From Campylobacteraceae bacterium (lineage in GTDB: Bacteria; Campylobacterota; Campylobacteria; Campylobacterales; Arcobacteraceae): 64,000 bases of DNA. Positions 8,359 through 18,144 of the stretch are shown piece after piece. The stretch covers positions 213,987-277,986 of the forward strand of contig JABSOM010000003.1 of assembly GCA_013215945.1 (NCBI GenBank). The letters are read 5' to 3'. The position numbers were made by a program, and so were the translations under genes. The notes beneath the pieces were generated by a model that saw nothing but the letters and a program-made list of their open reading frames with translations, made no database searches and was not told where the DNA came from. The first letter of the stretch is position 1; each line of letters opens with the position of its first letter.

Positions 8359-10338
8359 CCACTCTTTTAAGGGTTTTGGTTTTCCTAGGAAATAACCTTG
8401 CCCATAGGTGATTCCTATTTTTGTAAGTTCATCTACATCTTCTTGTGTTTCTACATATTCAGCAACTGTTTCTTGTTTTTTCAAAGTAGCAATTTCATGT
8501 ATGTATTTTATAACTGCTTTATCCATAGGATCATTGTGCATATCTTTAATAAAAGAACCATCTATTTTTATAATATCAAAAGGAAGACTTTTCAAATATT
8601 CAAAAGAGGCCATTCCTGTACCAAAATCATCCAATGCCAAACCAATGCCAACACTTTTTAACCAAGATATAAATTCATTGGCTAAAGAGAAATTTCCAAT
8701 AGCTGAGGTCTCTGTTACTTCTAATTCCAATTTTTCCCAAGGAAAATCAAAATACTCAATGGCTTCTTTTATTTTTTTCTGGAAAGTAGGGTTGTTTAAA
8801 GAAGCACCATCTAAGTTAATATGTACAGAGTGCAAGTTTTTTAAATGTTTTTTATCTTTACTTACTTTTTCTAAATAAGTCCATAATACATACATATCAA
8901 TATCACACATTAATTGATATCTATTGGCGGTAGGTAAAAAACTATCAGGTGGAATAAAATTTCCTTCTTTATCCCACATTCTAATTAATATCTCATAAGA
9001 ATACTTTTCACTTTTTTCTTGTAAAGGAACAATAGCTTGAGCAAAGAGCTCAAATCTTGAACCTTCTTCTCCTGCTAGAGCTTCTTTAATATTAGAAGCT
9101 GTTTGTACTTCAGCATCAAAACGTTTAGTGATTTCATCATTTTTTTCATAAATATAGGCTGTGTTTTTTCCAAGAGTTTTTGCTGTATATAAAGAACTGT
9201 TTCCGATTTTTGTTAATTCTTTGAGTGTGTATTCATTGGCTTTAAAACAAACCACCCCAATACTAGAACTAACACTGTTGGCTTTTTGTTCCCATACAAA
9301 ACGATAATCACTTAAGAGTTGAACACTTTTTTCAATGAGTTCATTTAATTCATCTTTTGTTTTAATACTTAATAAAACAACAAAATGATCTCCATCCACT
9401 CTTGCAAAAACAGAATCATCTTTTAGGGTTTGCGCATAAGAATGAGCAATCATTTTTAAGAGTTTATCTCCTGCATGATACCCCAGTGTTTCATTGATTA
9501 ATTTGAAGTTATCAATATTAATATTTAACATACAATATTGGAGATTACTATCGCTTCTTAACATTTTTTTCAGCTCTTTTTCAAAATAAAAACGATTAAA
9601 AGTTCCCGTTAATTCATCATGACTGGCTTGGTAAATTAGTTGTTGAGAAGAGGTAAAAATTTGTTTCATCATGGTATTAAAACCATCGAATAATTCTTTT
9701 ATTTCATTTTTCGCCTGTGTTTTTAGAGGAGTGATTTCTTCTTTTGTAGGATCATATGAAGAAATAGAATGACTTAAAAGTGCAAAAGGTTTAGTATAAC
9801 TCTTACTTAAATATAAAGATATGAAAAAACTTAAAATCAATGCAAAAGGAAAAATCAAAAAGATAATAAACAAATCTCTTTTTTGCCTTTCTTGGTATTG
9901 TTTCAGATTCATATTTAATATAGTATGCCCAAAAGAATAATTATCAGCAGAAATATCTTGTTTTATATATAAATTGTCTTGAGTGAAAAATATTTTATTT
10001 TTTACCAGTTGATCGTGGTACATAAAAATGGCTTCTGTTTGTTCATATTGATAAAGCTCTTTTGAATCATTGTCATAAACAACCAAACCATCAAGATTTT
10101 CAAAGCCTGTTAAACGATAATTTATATCTGAGAATTGATCGGCATTAGAAGCTATTATTACTTTTAATAAATCATTGTTCAAGGATTTAACAAGGGTTTT
10201 TGCTTGATCTATTGCCAGATGTTCTCTGTCTTGTTTGTACAAACGCTCAACTATGAATAAAGTACTAGCTTCAATAACAATAACCAAAAAGGTCATTATT
10301 AAAATAAGTTGAATTTTTAGTGAAAATTTAGCCCACAT
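8353..10338 (-). CDS. Membrane GGDEF-EAL protein (LapD/MoxY-type sensor)
   Basis: 661 residues: TM1 (about 9-28), a periplasmic domain of about 120 residues, TM2 (about 153-173), HAMP, GGDEF, EAL. The GGDEF signature reads ARVDGDHF, so diguanylate cyclase activity is doubtful. The EAL domain keeps the catalytic set: YEILIR (the EAL Glu), NLDG, LEVTE, LDDFGTG, IKIDGSF, AEYVE and QGYFLG, so it may still hydrolyse cyclic-di-GMP, unlike true LapD, which only binds it. No LapG protease or adhesin is nearby. The downstream order suggests co-transcription with the secreted rhodanese 5 bases upstream. Role: c-di-GMP turnover or sensing in response to a periplasmic signal. Confidence 0.88.
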   Translation of the reverse strand: MWAKFSLKIQLILIMTFLVIVIEASTLFIVERLYKQDREHLAIDQAKTLVKSLNNDLLKVIIASNADQFSDINYRLTGFENLDGLVVYDNDSKELYQYEQTEAIFMYHDQLVKNKIFFTQDNLYIKQDISADNYSFGHTILNMNLKQYQERQKRDLFIIFLIFPFALILSFFISLYLSKSYTKPFALLSHSISSYDPTKEEITPLKTQAKNEIKELFDGFNTMMKQIFTSSQQLIYQASHDELTGTFNRFYFEKELKKMLRSDSNLQYCMLNINIDNFKLINETLGYHAGDKLLKMIAHSYAQTLKDDSVFARVDGDHFVVLLSIKTKDELNELIEKSVQLLSDYRFVWEQKANSVSSSIGVVCFKANEYTLKELTKIGNSSLYTAKTLGKNTAYIYEKNDEITKRFDAEVQTASNIKEALAGEEGSRFELFAQAIVPLQEKSEKYSYEILIRMWDKEGNFIPPDSFLPTANRYQLMCDIDMYVLWTYLEKVSKDKKHLKNLHSVHINLDGASLNNPTFQKKIKEAIEYFDFPWEKLELEVTETSAIGNFSLANEFISWLKSVGIGLALDDFGTGMASFEYLKSLPFDIIKIDGSFIKDMHNDPMDKAVIKYIHEIATLKKQETVAEYVETQEDVDELTKIGITYGQGYFLGKPKPLKEWL

Positions 10339-10343
10339 AATCG

Positions 10344-11201
10344 TTATTTTGACAAATTAGTTATAGGCAAAGAATCATCATTTCCCCACTCTTTCCAAGA
10401 AGCATCATAATTAGATACATCATAACCTAATTCTCTAAGCGCAAAATAGTTCATAGCAGCAACTCTTCCAATGTCACAATATACAACTACTTTTTTATTT
10501 TTATTAAGACTTTTATAGGTTTCTCTTAGTTGTTTTTTATTTTTAAGTACTTGATAATTATTAGAATAATTTATATTGTGTGTTGCCGCAATATGTGAAG
10601 CTGATTTTATATGACCAAATCTTTTTGCCGCAGATTTTTTTCCAAGATATGCATCATAAATACGTGCATCAACGATTTCAACATTGGGGTTTTTTGTAGC
10701 AATTTGTGTTGTAAATTTTGTAGCTAAACGTTGATTATTGATTCTTACAATATAGTCACTTTTTTTTATATCTCGTATATTTGTTTGAATGGGATTTTTT
10801 GTATTAAGCCACTGTTCATAACCTGCATTTAAAAGTTTTACATTTGAAAATCCATAAACTTCAAGTGTCCAGAATAATCTTGCAGCATCAAAATAGGTAC
10901 CATTATCATAAATAATGATTTCATCATTTATATTTAGACCTAAGTTTCTGATTATTGTTTGCATTTTATTAGGTGCAACTACTTTTCCATTTAGCTCTTG
11001 ATGTTCATATGTCAAGTTTATTGGGAAGTTAAGGGCATTTTTAATATGGCCTTTTAAATAATATCGTTGACTTCTTGTATCTAAAATTTTATAGTTATCA
11101 AGATTCTTATTTAATTCTTCTTGATTTATTCTTAAACTTTTTGCTTCTAAAGCAAGATTCAAAAATAAAAAAAGCAATATAAGTTTTGCAAATTTTTTCA
11201 T
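10344..11201 (-). CDS. Periplasmic two-domain rhodanese (sulfurtransferase)
   Basis: 285 residues with a signal peptide (LILLFLFLNLALEAKS), an N-terminal inactive rhodanese domain (KILDTRSQRYYLKGHIKNAL) and a C-terminal active domain with Cys242 in VVVYCDIGRV (family loop CxxGxR/T; here CDIGRV). Thiosulfate or 3-mercaptopyruvate sulfurtransferases have this architecture. Secretion suggests a role in periplasmic sulfur handling. It ends 5 bases before the GGDEF/EAL start, implying an operon. Substrate cannot be fixed because the active loop differs from both CRKGVT and CGSGVT types. Confidence 0.85.
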   Translation of the reverse strand: MKKFAKLILLFLFLNLALEAKSLRINQEELNKNLDNYKILDTRSQRYYLKGHIKNALNFPINLTYEHQELNGKVVAPNKMQTIIRNLGLNINDEIIIYDNGTYFDAARLFWTLEVYGFSNVKLLNAGYEQWLNTKNPIQTNIRDIKKSDYIVRINNQRLATKFTTQIATKNPNVEIVDARIYDAYLGKKSAAKRFGHIKSASHIAATHNINYSNNYQVLKNKKQLRETYKSLNKNKKVVVYCDIGRVAAMNYFALRELGYDVSNYDASWKEWGNDDSLPITNLSK

Positions 11202-11238
11202 AATAGTCCTTTTACGTTATTATACATAAAACAATTTT

Positions 11239-11270
11239 AAAAGAAATAAATATTATTATTTATTTCTTTT
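11239..11270 (-). terminator. Intrinsic terminator of the chemoreceptor gene
   Basis: Perfect 13-bp inverted repeat (AAAAGAAATAAAT and complement) around ATTATT, followed on the minus strand by a short T-rich stretch. It lies downstream of the chemoreceptor stop (11346) and upstream of the rhodanese start. Confidence 0.6.
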
Positions 11271-11345
11271 GTTGTTTTACAATATCAGTTGATATTATTA
11301 AATATTATATAATGCAATTGTTTGTTAAGTGTTAAGGAATTAATT

Positions 11346-13775
11346 TTAAAAACTTTCCCATGTTTCATTATTATCTTGAATGCTTTCTTTTTTTACACTT
11401 GATTTTGTTTTCACAAGAATAGTATCTGTCGTTTTTACAATATTTTTTGAAGATAAAGCTTGTACTTCTTCCATGTTTTTTGCTTTTACGTCATCTTTTC
11501 CTGGGAACTCTTTTTTATTAGCATCGCTTACAACTACTTTAGCAATAGTATCTGTTTGTTTGGCAACATCATAGGTTCTGTTTGATATTTCTGCATTTTC
11601 TTGTGTTTTTTGATCTAAAGCATTAATGGCATCATTTATTTGTTCAATACCCGTTTTTTGTTCTGCACTTGAATTTTCTACATCTTTAATAAGTTCAATG
11701 GTTTTTACAATATTGTGTTGAAGTCCTTCATAACCTTTTATCATATTAGAAGTAATGTTTTTGCCTTCTTTTGCTTTGTTTTTAGCATTTTCAACAAGTG
11801 TTTTAATTTCTTCTGCTGCTTGAGCCGATCTATTTGCTAGATTTCTAACTTCTTGAGCAACTACTGCAAACCCTTTTCCTGCTTCCCCTGCTGTTGCTGC
11901 TTCTACTGCTGCATTTAAAGATAAGATATTGGTTTGAAAAGCAATTTGATCAATAATTAAAATGGCATCATTAATAGCATTTACTTCTGCATCAAGTTGA
12001 TTCATAGAAGTACTTGTTTCTTCTGCTTGTTTTTCTCCTTTTTTGGCGGAGTTTTCTAATTCTTTGGCATAAGAAGCCATTTTTGCAATGCTTTGAGAAT
12101 TTTGTACAATGTTTGAAGTTATTTCTTCAACAGCTGCTGCTGTTTCTTCTAAAGCAGCAGCAGAGGTATTGGCATTTGTATTTAGTAGGTCCACATTTTC
12201 TAATAAAATATCCGTACTCTCATCTAAAGTAAGGCCATTGGTTTTGTTTTCGATTAGCATTTGAATGCTTGCTTCTCCTAAAAAATTAATACCATTGGCT
12301 AATTCTAAGATATGTTTGGTAATACCCTTCGTTTCTACTTTTGGGTGGTAGTTAAATTCACTGTATTGTTTAAGAACTAAAAGAATGTTTTCTATATTAT
12401 TTTCAAGATTTGAACCCATTTGGTTTAATAATGAACTTAGTTTTTGCAAAGAAGGATTAGACGTTGTATTAGATACTCTTTGCGATAAATCTCCTTTTTC
12501 AAATTCATTAAGAATAGAAATAGTTTCATCAATGACTTTGTTATCTTCTTCAATTATTTTTTGTGTTTTTATGATATTTTCATTAACAACGAAGGACATT
12601 TTTCCAATTTCATCATGACTTAAAATATTTAAATGCTCTACTTCTTTTTTTTCTTTATTTAAATAAGCAAAAAAACTGAGTAAACCTTCTTGAAAAGAGT
12701 TTAGGGGTTTAATAATAATTTTATTAATAAGTACGTAAATCATAATAGAAATCAATACTAATAAAATAAAAGCAATAAGGACAATTTCAATACCTAAGGC
12801 TTGAGGTACTTCTAATACTTCTATTTCATCAATTTCTGATAATATTGCCCATTTTATGTCTTTGGATATTTTAATGGAATCATAGGCTGATAAAACAAGG
12901 TTATTATTGTAATCAAGGATTATTTTTGTATTGTTTTTTCCTTTGAGCGCAGCTAGTGAAGCTTCTGTTTTAACCTGTCCTAAGGCAGTGTTTGAAAAAG
13001 ATGCTTGTACCGTGTGGTTTTTTGGATCTAAATAGGAGTCACTTCTCATTAAAAAGTCTTGCCCTACTAAATAATCTTCTTGTGATTTTCCATAACCTTT
13101 TCTGAAGTGCATAATATCATTAATGTCTTTATTTGAAATTTGAAAAACAATAATTCCTTTTATTTCCTCATCTTGAAAAAGAGGAGCGCCTAGGAACATG
13201 GTCGCTTTATTGTTATTAACGCTGTATTTTTGCATATCAATAAAAGTGGCTTTTTTGTTCTCTAGGGTTTTTTTCCAAATCAAGGCAAGAGGGCTGTTTT
13301 TTAAATCACCAAATTTTAAATTACTTCCATAATCACTTAATTTAGAAGCGCTATATAAAACATGGCCTGTACTTGCATTGATTAGATAGATATCGTTGTA
13401 TCCATACTCTTGTACAAAATTTTGAAAAAAGTTTTCATGGGGATCTGTTGCTTCTTTAACACTTATAATACTGACATCAAATTTTTCATCTTCTTCGACA
13501 TCCAAATCATCAAAAAGATTTCCCAAATCATATAATAATTCATCGGAATTAGAACCTTTACTTAAAACATTGATGTCTTTGATTCTTTGCTCAAAATAAT
13601 TCTTTACTTGTTTGGCTTTATTATCTCTTGCAGATCGTAAAGAATCATAACTTTTTTTCATAAGAGATTCTTTGGCTTTATTAACCGAAACATAACCCAA
13701 AACGGCAGATAAAAATGCCAGTGAAAAGAGGGTGATAAACAGTATCTTAGATTTAATTGTGAGGTTTTTTAACAT
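11346..13775 (-). CDS. Methyl-accepting chemotaxis protein with dCache-like sensor
   Basis: 809 residues: TM1 near residues 10-30, a large periplasmic domain (about 35-325) with the Cache-like pattern [20 protein letters not shown] and [21 protein letters not shown]2 (about 328-352), HAMP, a linker helix, then the cytoplasmic hairpin with the tip [19 protein letters not shown]. The C-terminal pentapeptide is TWESF, matching the xWE(T/S)F CheR-binding tether. The signalling part is closely similar to the truncated receptor at 1-1049, so the two are paralogues. Monocistronic, with a terminator at 11239-11270. Ligand unknown. Confidence 0.94.
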   Translation of the reverse strand: MLKNLTIKSKILFITLFSLAFLSAVLGYVSVNKAKESLMKKSYDSLRSARDNKAKQVKNYFEQRIKDINVLSKGSNSDELLYDLGNLFDDLDVEEDEKFDVSIISVKEATDPHENFFQNFVQEYGYNDIYLINASTGHVLYSASKLSDYGSNLKFGDLKNSPLALIWKKTLENKKATFIDMQKYSVNNNKATMFLGAPLFQDEEIKGIIVFQISNKDINDIMHFRKGYGKSQEDYLVGQDFLMRSDSYLDPKNHTVQASFSNTALGQVKTEASLAALKGKNNTKIILDYNNNLVLSAYDSIKISKDIKWAILSEIDEIEVLEVPQALGIEIVLIAFILLVLISIMIYVLINKIIIKPLNSFQEGLLSFFAYLNKEKKEVEHLNILSHDEIGKMSFVVNENIIKTQKIIEEDNKVIDETISILNEFEKGDLSQRVSNTTSNPSLQKLSSLLNQMGSNLENNIENILLVLKQYSEFNYHPKVETKGITKHILELANGINFLGEASIQMLIENKTNGLTLDESTDILLENVDLLNTNANTSAAALEETAAAVEEITSNIVQNSQSIAKMASYAKELENSAKKGEKQAEETSTSMNQLDAEVNAINDAILIIDQIAFQTNILSLNAAVEAATAGEAGKGFAVVAQEVRNLANRSAQAAEEIKTLVENAKNKAKEGKNITSNMIKGYEGLQHNIVKTIELIKDVENSSAEQKTGIEQINDAINALDQKTQENAEISNRTYDVAKQTDTIAKVVVSDANKKEFPGKDDVKAKNMEEVQALSSKNIVKTTDTILVKTKSSVKKESIQDNNETWESF

Positions 13776-13933
13776 GATAGATTTCCTTAGCCCATAGTAA
13801 TAATTAATGTAATTAGTTTATCGAAAAAAAACAAAAATAATACGTACAGGGACTAAAATTTCAATTATTGTAAGAATAATAATTTTTAAAAACATTATTA
13901 ATGAATTTTAAGATAAAAATAATTTATACGTTC

Positions 13934-14278
13934 TTAATGAAGAAAACAATACTTAAAATAATCATGTGTAATATAATGTTCATAATGATCAATGTCATGA
14001 TACGATATTGTAGATATCTCAAGTTCTTTAAAAACATCTTTTATTACTGAAATAGCCTCTTTATCAGCAGAGTAAATAATAGATTTATTTCCCATATTTC
14101 CAATTATAATCTTATTTGTTCGTGTTAATATTGTACTAATATTTGTATCCCAATATTCTGCTAATGCATCAATTTCAGATAATTCTTCTGAACGATGATC
14201 CCAGTTAGAACATAAATCTGGTAATAATCCACACGTTTTTATATCATCAAAATCTAAAGTAATTCCATGCAGTTTCAC
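13934..14278 (-). CDS. Hypothetical protein, 114 residues
   Basis: Not recognised. The start is GTG at 14278 with a well-placed AAGGAG. The protein is acidic, soluble and has a C-terminal patch rich in His and Tyr (YHDIDHYEHYITHDYFKYCFLH) with two Cys near the N terminus (CGLLPDLC). The His-rich end could bind metal, but this is only a composition argument. It sits alone between the chemoreceptor and the next unknown gene with AT-rich gaps on both sides. Confidence 0.6.
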   Translation of the reverse strand: MKLHGITLDFDDIKTCGLLPDLCSNWDHRSEELSEIDALAEYWDTNISTILTRTNKIIIGNMGNKSIIYSADKEAISVIKDVFKELEISTISYHDIDHYEHYITHDYFKYCFLH

Positions 14279-14396
14279 AATAAACTCCTTATTTATTAGT
14301 TATATAAACTATTTTATCTAAGATTTAAAAAGATAATTTGTATAATAATTAATTAGTTTTAAATACTAAGAATTATTATAGTTAATTCTTTTATCT

Positions 14397-14999
14397 TTAA
14401 GAATTCATGAAAATAGCCAAAGATAGAAGTGCAAGAATCAGAAATATTAGTTTAAAGGGTATTTTCCCCTTATTTTCTTGTTTCTTTTTTAAGGCATTTT
14501 CTATGTCTTCTTGTGCCTGTGTAATTTCTTGTAAAAAACATCTACAATAAGCAGAAGTACAAGTATGCTCCAAAATTTCATTAATATCTTCATCAATAGA
14601 AAAAACACGCTCGCTTAGGCTTTCACAGCCTTTACAGGTTTTTTCATCACAAGAGTGTTTTAGTTTAAAATACAAAACTCCTGATTTTTTAAATTCATCA
14701 ATGCTTGTTTTTTTGTATTCAAGTGTTCTGATTTTATGAAATAAATTTGATAAAAGTGACTTTGGATTTAATCCAAGTATCTGTTCTTTTTCAAAAACAT
14801 TAATAAGCTCTTTGGTAAATTCAATATTGTTATCTAATTGCAGCTCTTCTTTTTCTTCTTTATTTAAAAGGTTTTTACTTTCATTTAGATTAATAGTGTG
14901 CTCAATATGTTGTTTAACAATTTCTTTTGTACTTTGTTTAAAATAATGCTGTTTATCAAATTCTTGATTAAAAAATTTATCTAAAGAAGCAGTTTTCAT
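14397..14999 (-). CDS. Tail-anchored protein with Cys cluster
   Basis: 200 residues: a charged helical N-terminal half, a cysteine-rich module (CDEKTCKGCESL about residues 117-128, then HTCTSAYCRC about residues 145-154) and a C-terminal transmembrane helix (IFLILALLSLAIFM). Spacing and the terminal CRC resemble the zinc-binding region at the end of phage Mu F/SPP1 gp7-type head proteins (CxxC-LxG...HxxCRC), but the rest is not phage-like. AAGGA precedes the ATG. Function unknown; probably a membrane-attached metal-binding protein. Confidence 0.65.
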   Translation of the reverse strand: MKTASLDKFFNQEFDKQHYFKQSTKEIVKQHIEHTINLNESKNLLNKEEKEELQLDNNIEFTKELINVFEKEQILGLNPKSLLSNLFHKIRTLEYKKTSIDEFKKSGVLYFKLKHSCDEKTCKGCESLSERVFSIDEDINEILEHTCTSAYCRCFLQEITQAQEDIENALKKKQENKGKIPFKLIFLILALLSLAIFMNS

Positions 15000-15211
15000 A
15001 ATAAATCCTTATAAATATAGAGTAAAACGTACTACTTACTCTCTATATCATATCAAAGTAAATATAAATTTTTGAATAAAAATAATATCTAATAATAAAA
15101 TTAGATATTATAAATGTAAAGACTGTTTTTGTATTAACGATATATTTAGATATTAGATTACGTTATTTTTATAAGTGACTACATTTAAGTAAGCTGCAAA
15201 GGAAAAAGGAC

Positions 15212-16900
15212 ATGAGCCCTAATAAAGTTGTTCAAAATTTATTAGAAGAAGCTATTCATAAATATAAAATAAAAGATTTCAAAACATCAAAAAAACTATT
15301 GGAAAATATATTAAAAATAGAAAAAAATAATTATGCAGCACTTAATAACCTAGGGCATATTAATAAGGGTTTGGGAAATTTAAAAGAAGCTTTATCTTAT
15401 TATATCCAAGCCCTTAAATTAAATCCGAACAATGCAATGAATTATAATAATTTAGGAATTGTATACGAGGGATTAAAAGACTATAAACGAGCAAAAGAAG
15501 CTTATAAAATGGCTATTAAAATCAATCCTAAGTTTTCAAAAGCTATTACTAATATGGGTGTGATTTTATACAAAGAAAAAAAATATAAAGAAGCAATAAA
15601 TATTTTTAATATTGCTTTAGCTGTTGATGAAAATTATCATGAATTACACAGTAATATAGGTGCGTGTTTTAACAAATTAAAAGACTACGACAAAGCAATA
15701 GCGTCTTTAGAGAAAACAATTAAACTACTGCCCCATCATGCCGGAGCGTATACAAATTTAGGAAATGTTTACAATAAAACATTTAATTACAAAAAAGCTT
15801 CACAACTTCATGAAAAATCTATTGTACTTAATCCTAAAGGTTTTCATGCTTACAGTAATGTGGGCACTTCCTATAAATACCTTGGCTTAAGTAAAAAAGC
15901 CATAACAGCGTATTTAAAAGCTATATCGTTACATCCCAATTTTGTTAATGCACATTTTGATCTAGCAAGCATGTATTTATCGCAAGGAGAGTTTGAAAAG
16001 GGATGGGAAGAGTATGAGTGGCGCTTTAAAAAAGAAGGAATGTTTTCTCATCTTCTTAAGTATAAAGATATCTTTTCAAAAACCATGCTAAAAAAAGAGA
16101 TGAATATAGAAGGCAAAACCCTTTTACTTCATTGTGAACAAGGTTTTGGGGACTCCCTTCAGTTTATTCGTTTTTTAGTGCCTTTAAAGAAAAAATTTAA
16201 ATGTAAAATAGCAGTAAAATGTAGAAATGAATTAAAAGAATTATTCAAATGTCTAAAAGAAATTGATATTTTAGTATCAAGAAGTGAAAAAACTCCTTCT
16301 TTTGATGTGCATTTACCAATAATGAGTTTGCCTTATATTTTAGAAATGAAAAATACAAATGAACTGCCCAAAACAAAAGCATATTTACAAACAAAAGTAA
16401 ATAAAAAATATAAGATCAAAAAAGAAAAAGGCAAAATAAATATAGGTATTTGCTGGAGTGCTTCGCTTACAGGTGAAAGTTATGAAGGAAAAGTATTTGC
16501 TTTAAAATACCTAGAAGATTTTATTAATTCTAAGAATATAAATGTATACTCCTTACAAGTAGGATCCCAAAAAGCGGATATTAAAAAACTTTCTTATGAA
16601 GATAAAATTATTGATTTAAGTGCCCACTTAAGTGATTTCTCACAAACAGCTTCTTTAATGAAAAGTATGGATCTTATTATTTCACCTGATACTTCTGTTG
16701 CACATTTAGCAGGAGCCTTAAATAAACCTGTTTGGATTCTTTTGAAAAAAATTCCAGATTGGAGATGGGGGAATAAAGGCTTAAGTACTCCATGGTATCC
16801 AAGTGCTACTCTTTTTAGACAAAAAACAGCAAGAGTTTGGAGTGATGTTTTTGAATCCATGTCTGAAAAACTTTACGAAAATTTTAACATAAAAATATAA
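15212..16900 (+). CDS. TPR protein with C-terminal glycosyltransferase (GT9/OGT-like) domain
   Basis: 562 residues. The first ~270 are about seven consecutive TPRs (AALNNLGHINKGLGNLKEAL, AMNYNNLGIVYEGLKDYKRA and so on). A GWEEYEWRF segment links to a GT-B domain with KTLLLHCEQGFGDSLQFIRF and the nucleotide-binding C-terminal signature SPDTSVAHLAGALNKPVWIL, as in heptosyltransferase-like/OGT-like bacterial proteins. Such proteins often glycosylate protein or add surface sugars; acceptor is unknown. AAGGAAAAAGGA lies before the ATG. It is on the opposite strand from, and convergent with, the regulatory end of the polysaccharide locus. The 212 bases upstream are AT-rich with no clear motif. Confidence 0.88.
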   Translation: MSPNKVVQNLLEEAIHKYKIKDFKTSKKLLENILKIEKNNYAALNNLGHINKGLGNLKEALSYYIQALKLNPNNAMNYNNLGIVYEGLKDYKRAKEAYKMAIKINPKFSKAITNMGVILYKEKKYKEAINIFNIALAVDENYHELHSNIGACFNKLKDYDKAIASLEKTIKLLPHHAGAYTNLGNVYNKTFNYKKASQLHEKSIVLNPKGFHAYSNVGTSYKYLGLSKKAITAYLKAISLHPNFVNAHFDLASMYLSQGEFEKGWEEYEWRFKKEGMFSHLLKYKDIFSKTMLKKEMNIEGKTLLLHCEQGFGDSLQFIRFLVPLKKKFKCKIAVKCRNELKELFKCLKEIDILVSRSEKTPSFDVHLPIMSLPYILEMKNTNELPKTKAYLQTKVNKKYKIKKEKGKINIGICWSASLTGESYEGKVFALKYLEDFINSKNINVYSLQVGSQKADIKKLSYEDKIIDLSAHLSDFSQTASLMKSMDLIISPDTSVAHLAGALNKPVWILLKKIPDWRWGNKGLSTPWYPSATLFRQKTARVWSDVFESMSEKLYENFNIKI

Positions 16901-17023
16901 TATTGAAGGAAAGAACATCATAAATTAAAAGAACGAGTGTTTCTTAGATTCTTTTGTCCTCAAAATCACTCTGTACTTTAATTGGGCTTTTCTTAGTTGG
17001 TTTTTAATGTAAGTGTGAGTATT

Positions 17024-18136
17024 TTAATTTTTTTGAAAATTCATTATAAACCTTGCACCCTTATCTCCATTTTCTACATTTAAGTGTGAGCCAAAACTGG
17101 CTTCAATGACAAGTCTTGCCATATAAAGACCCACTCCTGTGCCCTTGTCTTTTGTTGTGAAATAAGGATTAAATATTTTATTCTTTAAACTATGGGGTAC
17201 TCCACCTGCATTATCTTCAATAAAGAATTCAATACAATCATCATTTTTAAAACTTTTAATTTGTATTTCTTTTTTTATTATTTTATTTTCAACCAGTGCT
17301 TCTTTTGCATTAGAAATAAGATTTATTAAGACTTGTTCAAACTCTGATTCTGTACCATAAATATATTTTTCTTGAATATCCATTAGAATCTTTATTTCAT
17401 TTTCCTCCAATTGTTTTTTCATTAAATTTAATATTTTATTAACAGAAACTTCAATACTAAAATCTTTTTTTAATTTATTTGGGTTGAAATAATCTCTAAA
17501 ATCATCAATAGTTTTACTTAAAAATTGAATTTGAAATTTGGTGCTTTCATCAAAATCTTTTACAAACTCTTCATTTATTTCATTAAAATCAAAAGAACTT
17601 TTTATATCCTGACAATAAAGAGAGAGAATGTTTAAGGGTTGTTTTAATTGATGAGATATCACATTTATCATTTCTCCCATTGCCGCCATTTTAGACTGAT
17701 AGATAATTATTTCATTTTTTTGGTTTAGTTCGTTTTCTCTCATAATTTTATCTTCAAAAAGTTTGATATAAACCCTTAATTTTGAAGTGAATAATGCATT
17801 ATTAATTGGTTTGGTTATATATTCAATGGCTCCTAAATCATAGCCTTTTTGTTGATATTCATCTTTATCATAAATACCTGTAATAAAAATCACTGGTATA
17901 TCTCGTATTTTATCTATTCCTTTTAAATATTCTGCAAATTCAAAACCATCAATATCTGGCATTTGAATATCTGTAAGGATTAAATTGATATCTTTTTTCA
18001 TAAGTTTGTCAATTGCGTCTTGAGCACTTTTAGAAACTTCAATCTTAACATCAAATTCATCTAAAATCATAAGAGATAAAGCGTCTAAATTTTGTTCTAT
18101 ATCATCAACAAGCAAAATTGTAAATAATTGTTTCAT
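17024..18136 (-). CDS. Receiver-histidine kinase hybrid
   Basis: 370 residues: an N-terminal receiver with phospho-acceptor Asp56 (LILTDIQMPDIDGFEF, Lys of ITKP conserved), a HisKA dimerisation helix with His162 (NVISHQLKQPLN), and HATPase_c with N box (EQVLINLISNAKEAL) and G boxes (DNAGGVP, GTGVGLYMARL). No membrane span or sensory domain: the kinase is controlled by its own receiver, so it sits inside a phosphorelay. It is the last gene of the regulatory unit that begins at 22488, 8 bases downstream of the OmpR-type regulator. Confidence 0.93.
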   Translation of the reverse strand: MKQLFTILLVDDIEQNLDALSLMILDEFDVKIEVSKSAQDAIDKLMKKDINLILTDIQMPDIDGFEFAEYLKGIDKIRDIPVIFITGIYDKDEYQQKGYDLGAIEYITKPINNALFTSKLRVYIKLFEDKIMRENELNQKNEIIIYQSKMAAMGEMINVISHQLKQPLNILSLYCQDIKSSFDFNEINEEFVKDFDESTKFQIQFLSKTIDDFRDYFNPNKLKKDFSIEVSVNKILNLMKKQLEENEIKILMDIQEKYIYGTESEFEQVLINLISNAKEALVENKIIKKEIQIKSFKNDDCIEFFIEDNAGGVPHSLKNKIFNPYFTTKDKGTGVGLYMARLVIEASFGSHLNVENGDKGARFIMNFQKN

Positions 18137-18144
18137 CTTTTTAC

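Noticed and set aside
12014..12232. Plus-strand frame inside the chemoreceptor gene ([12 protein letters not shown])
   Set aside because: Antisense to the Ala/Glu-rich methylation helices; hydrophobicity is a by-product of codon complementarity.
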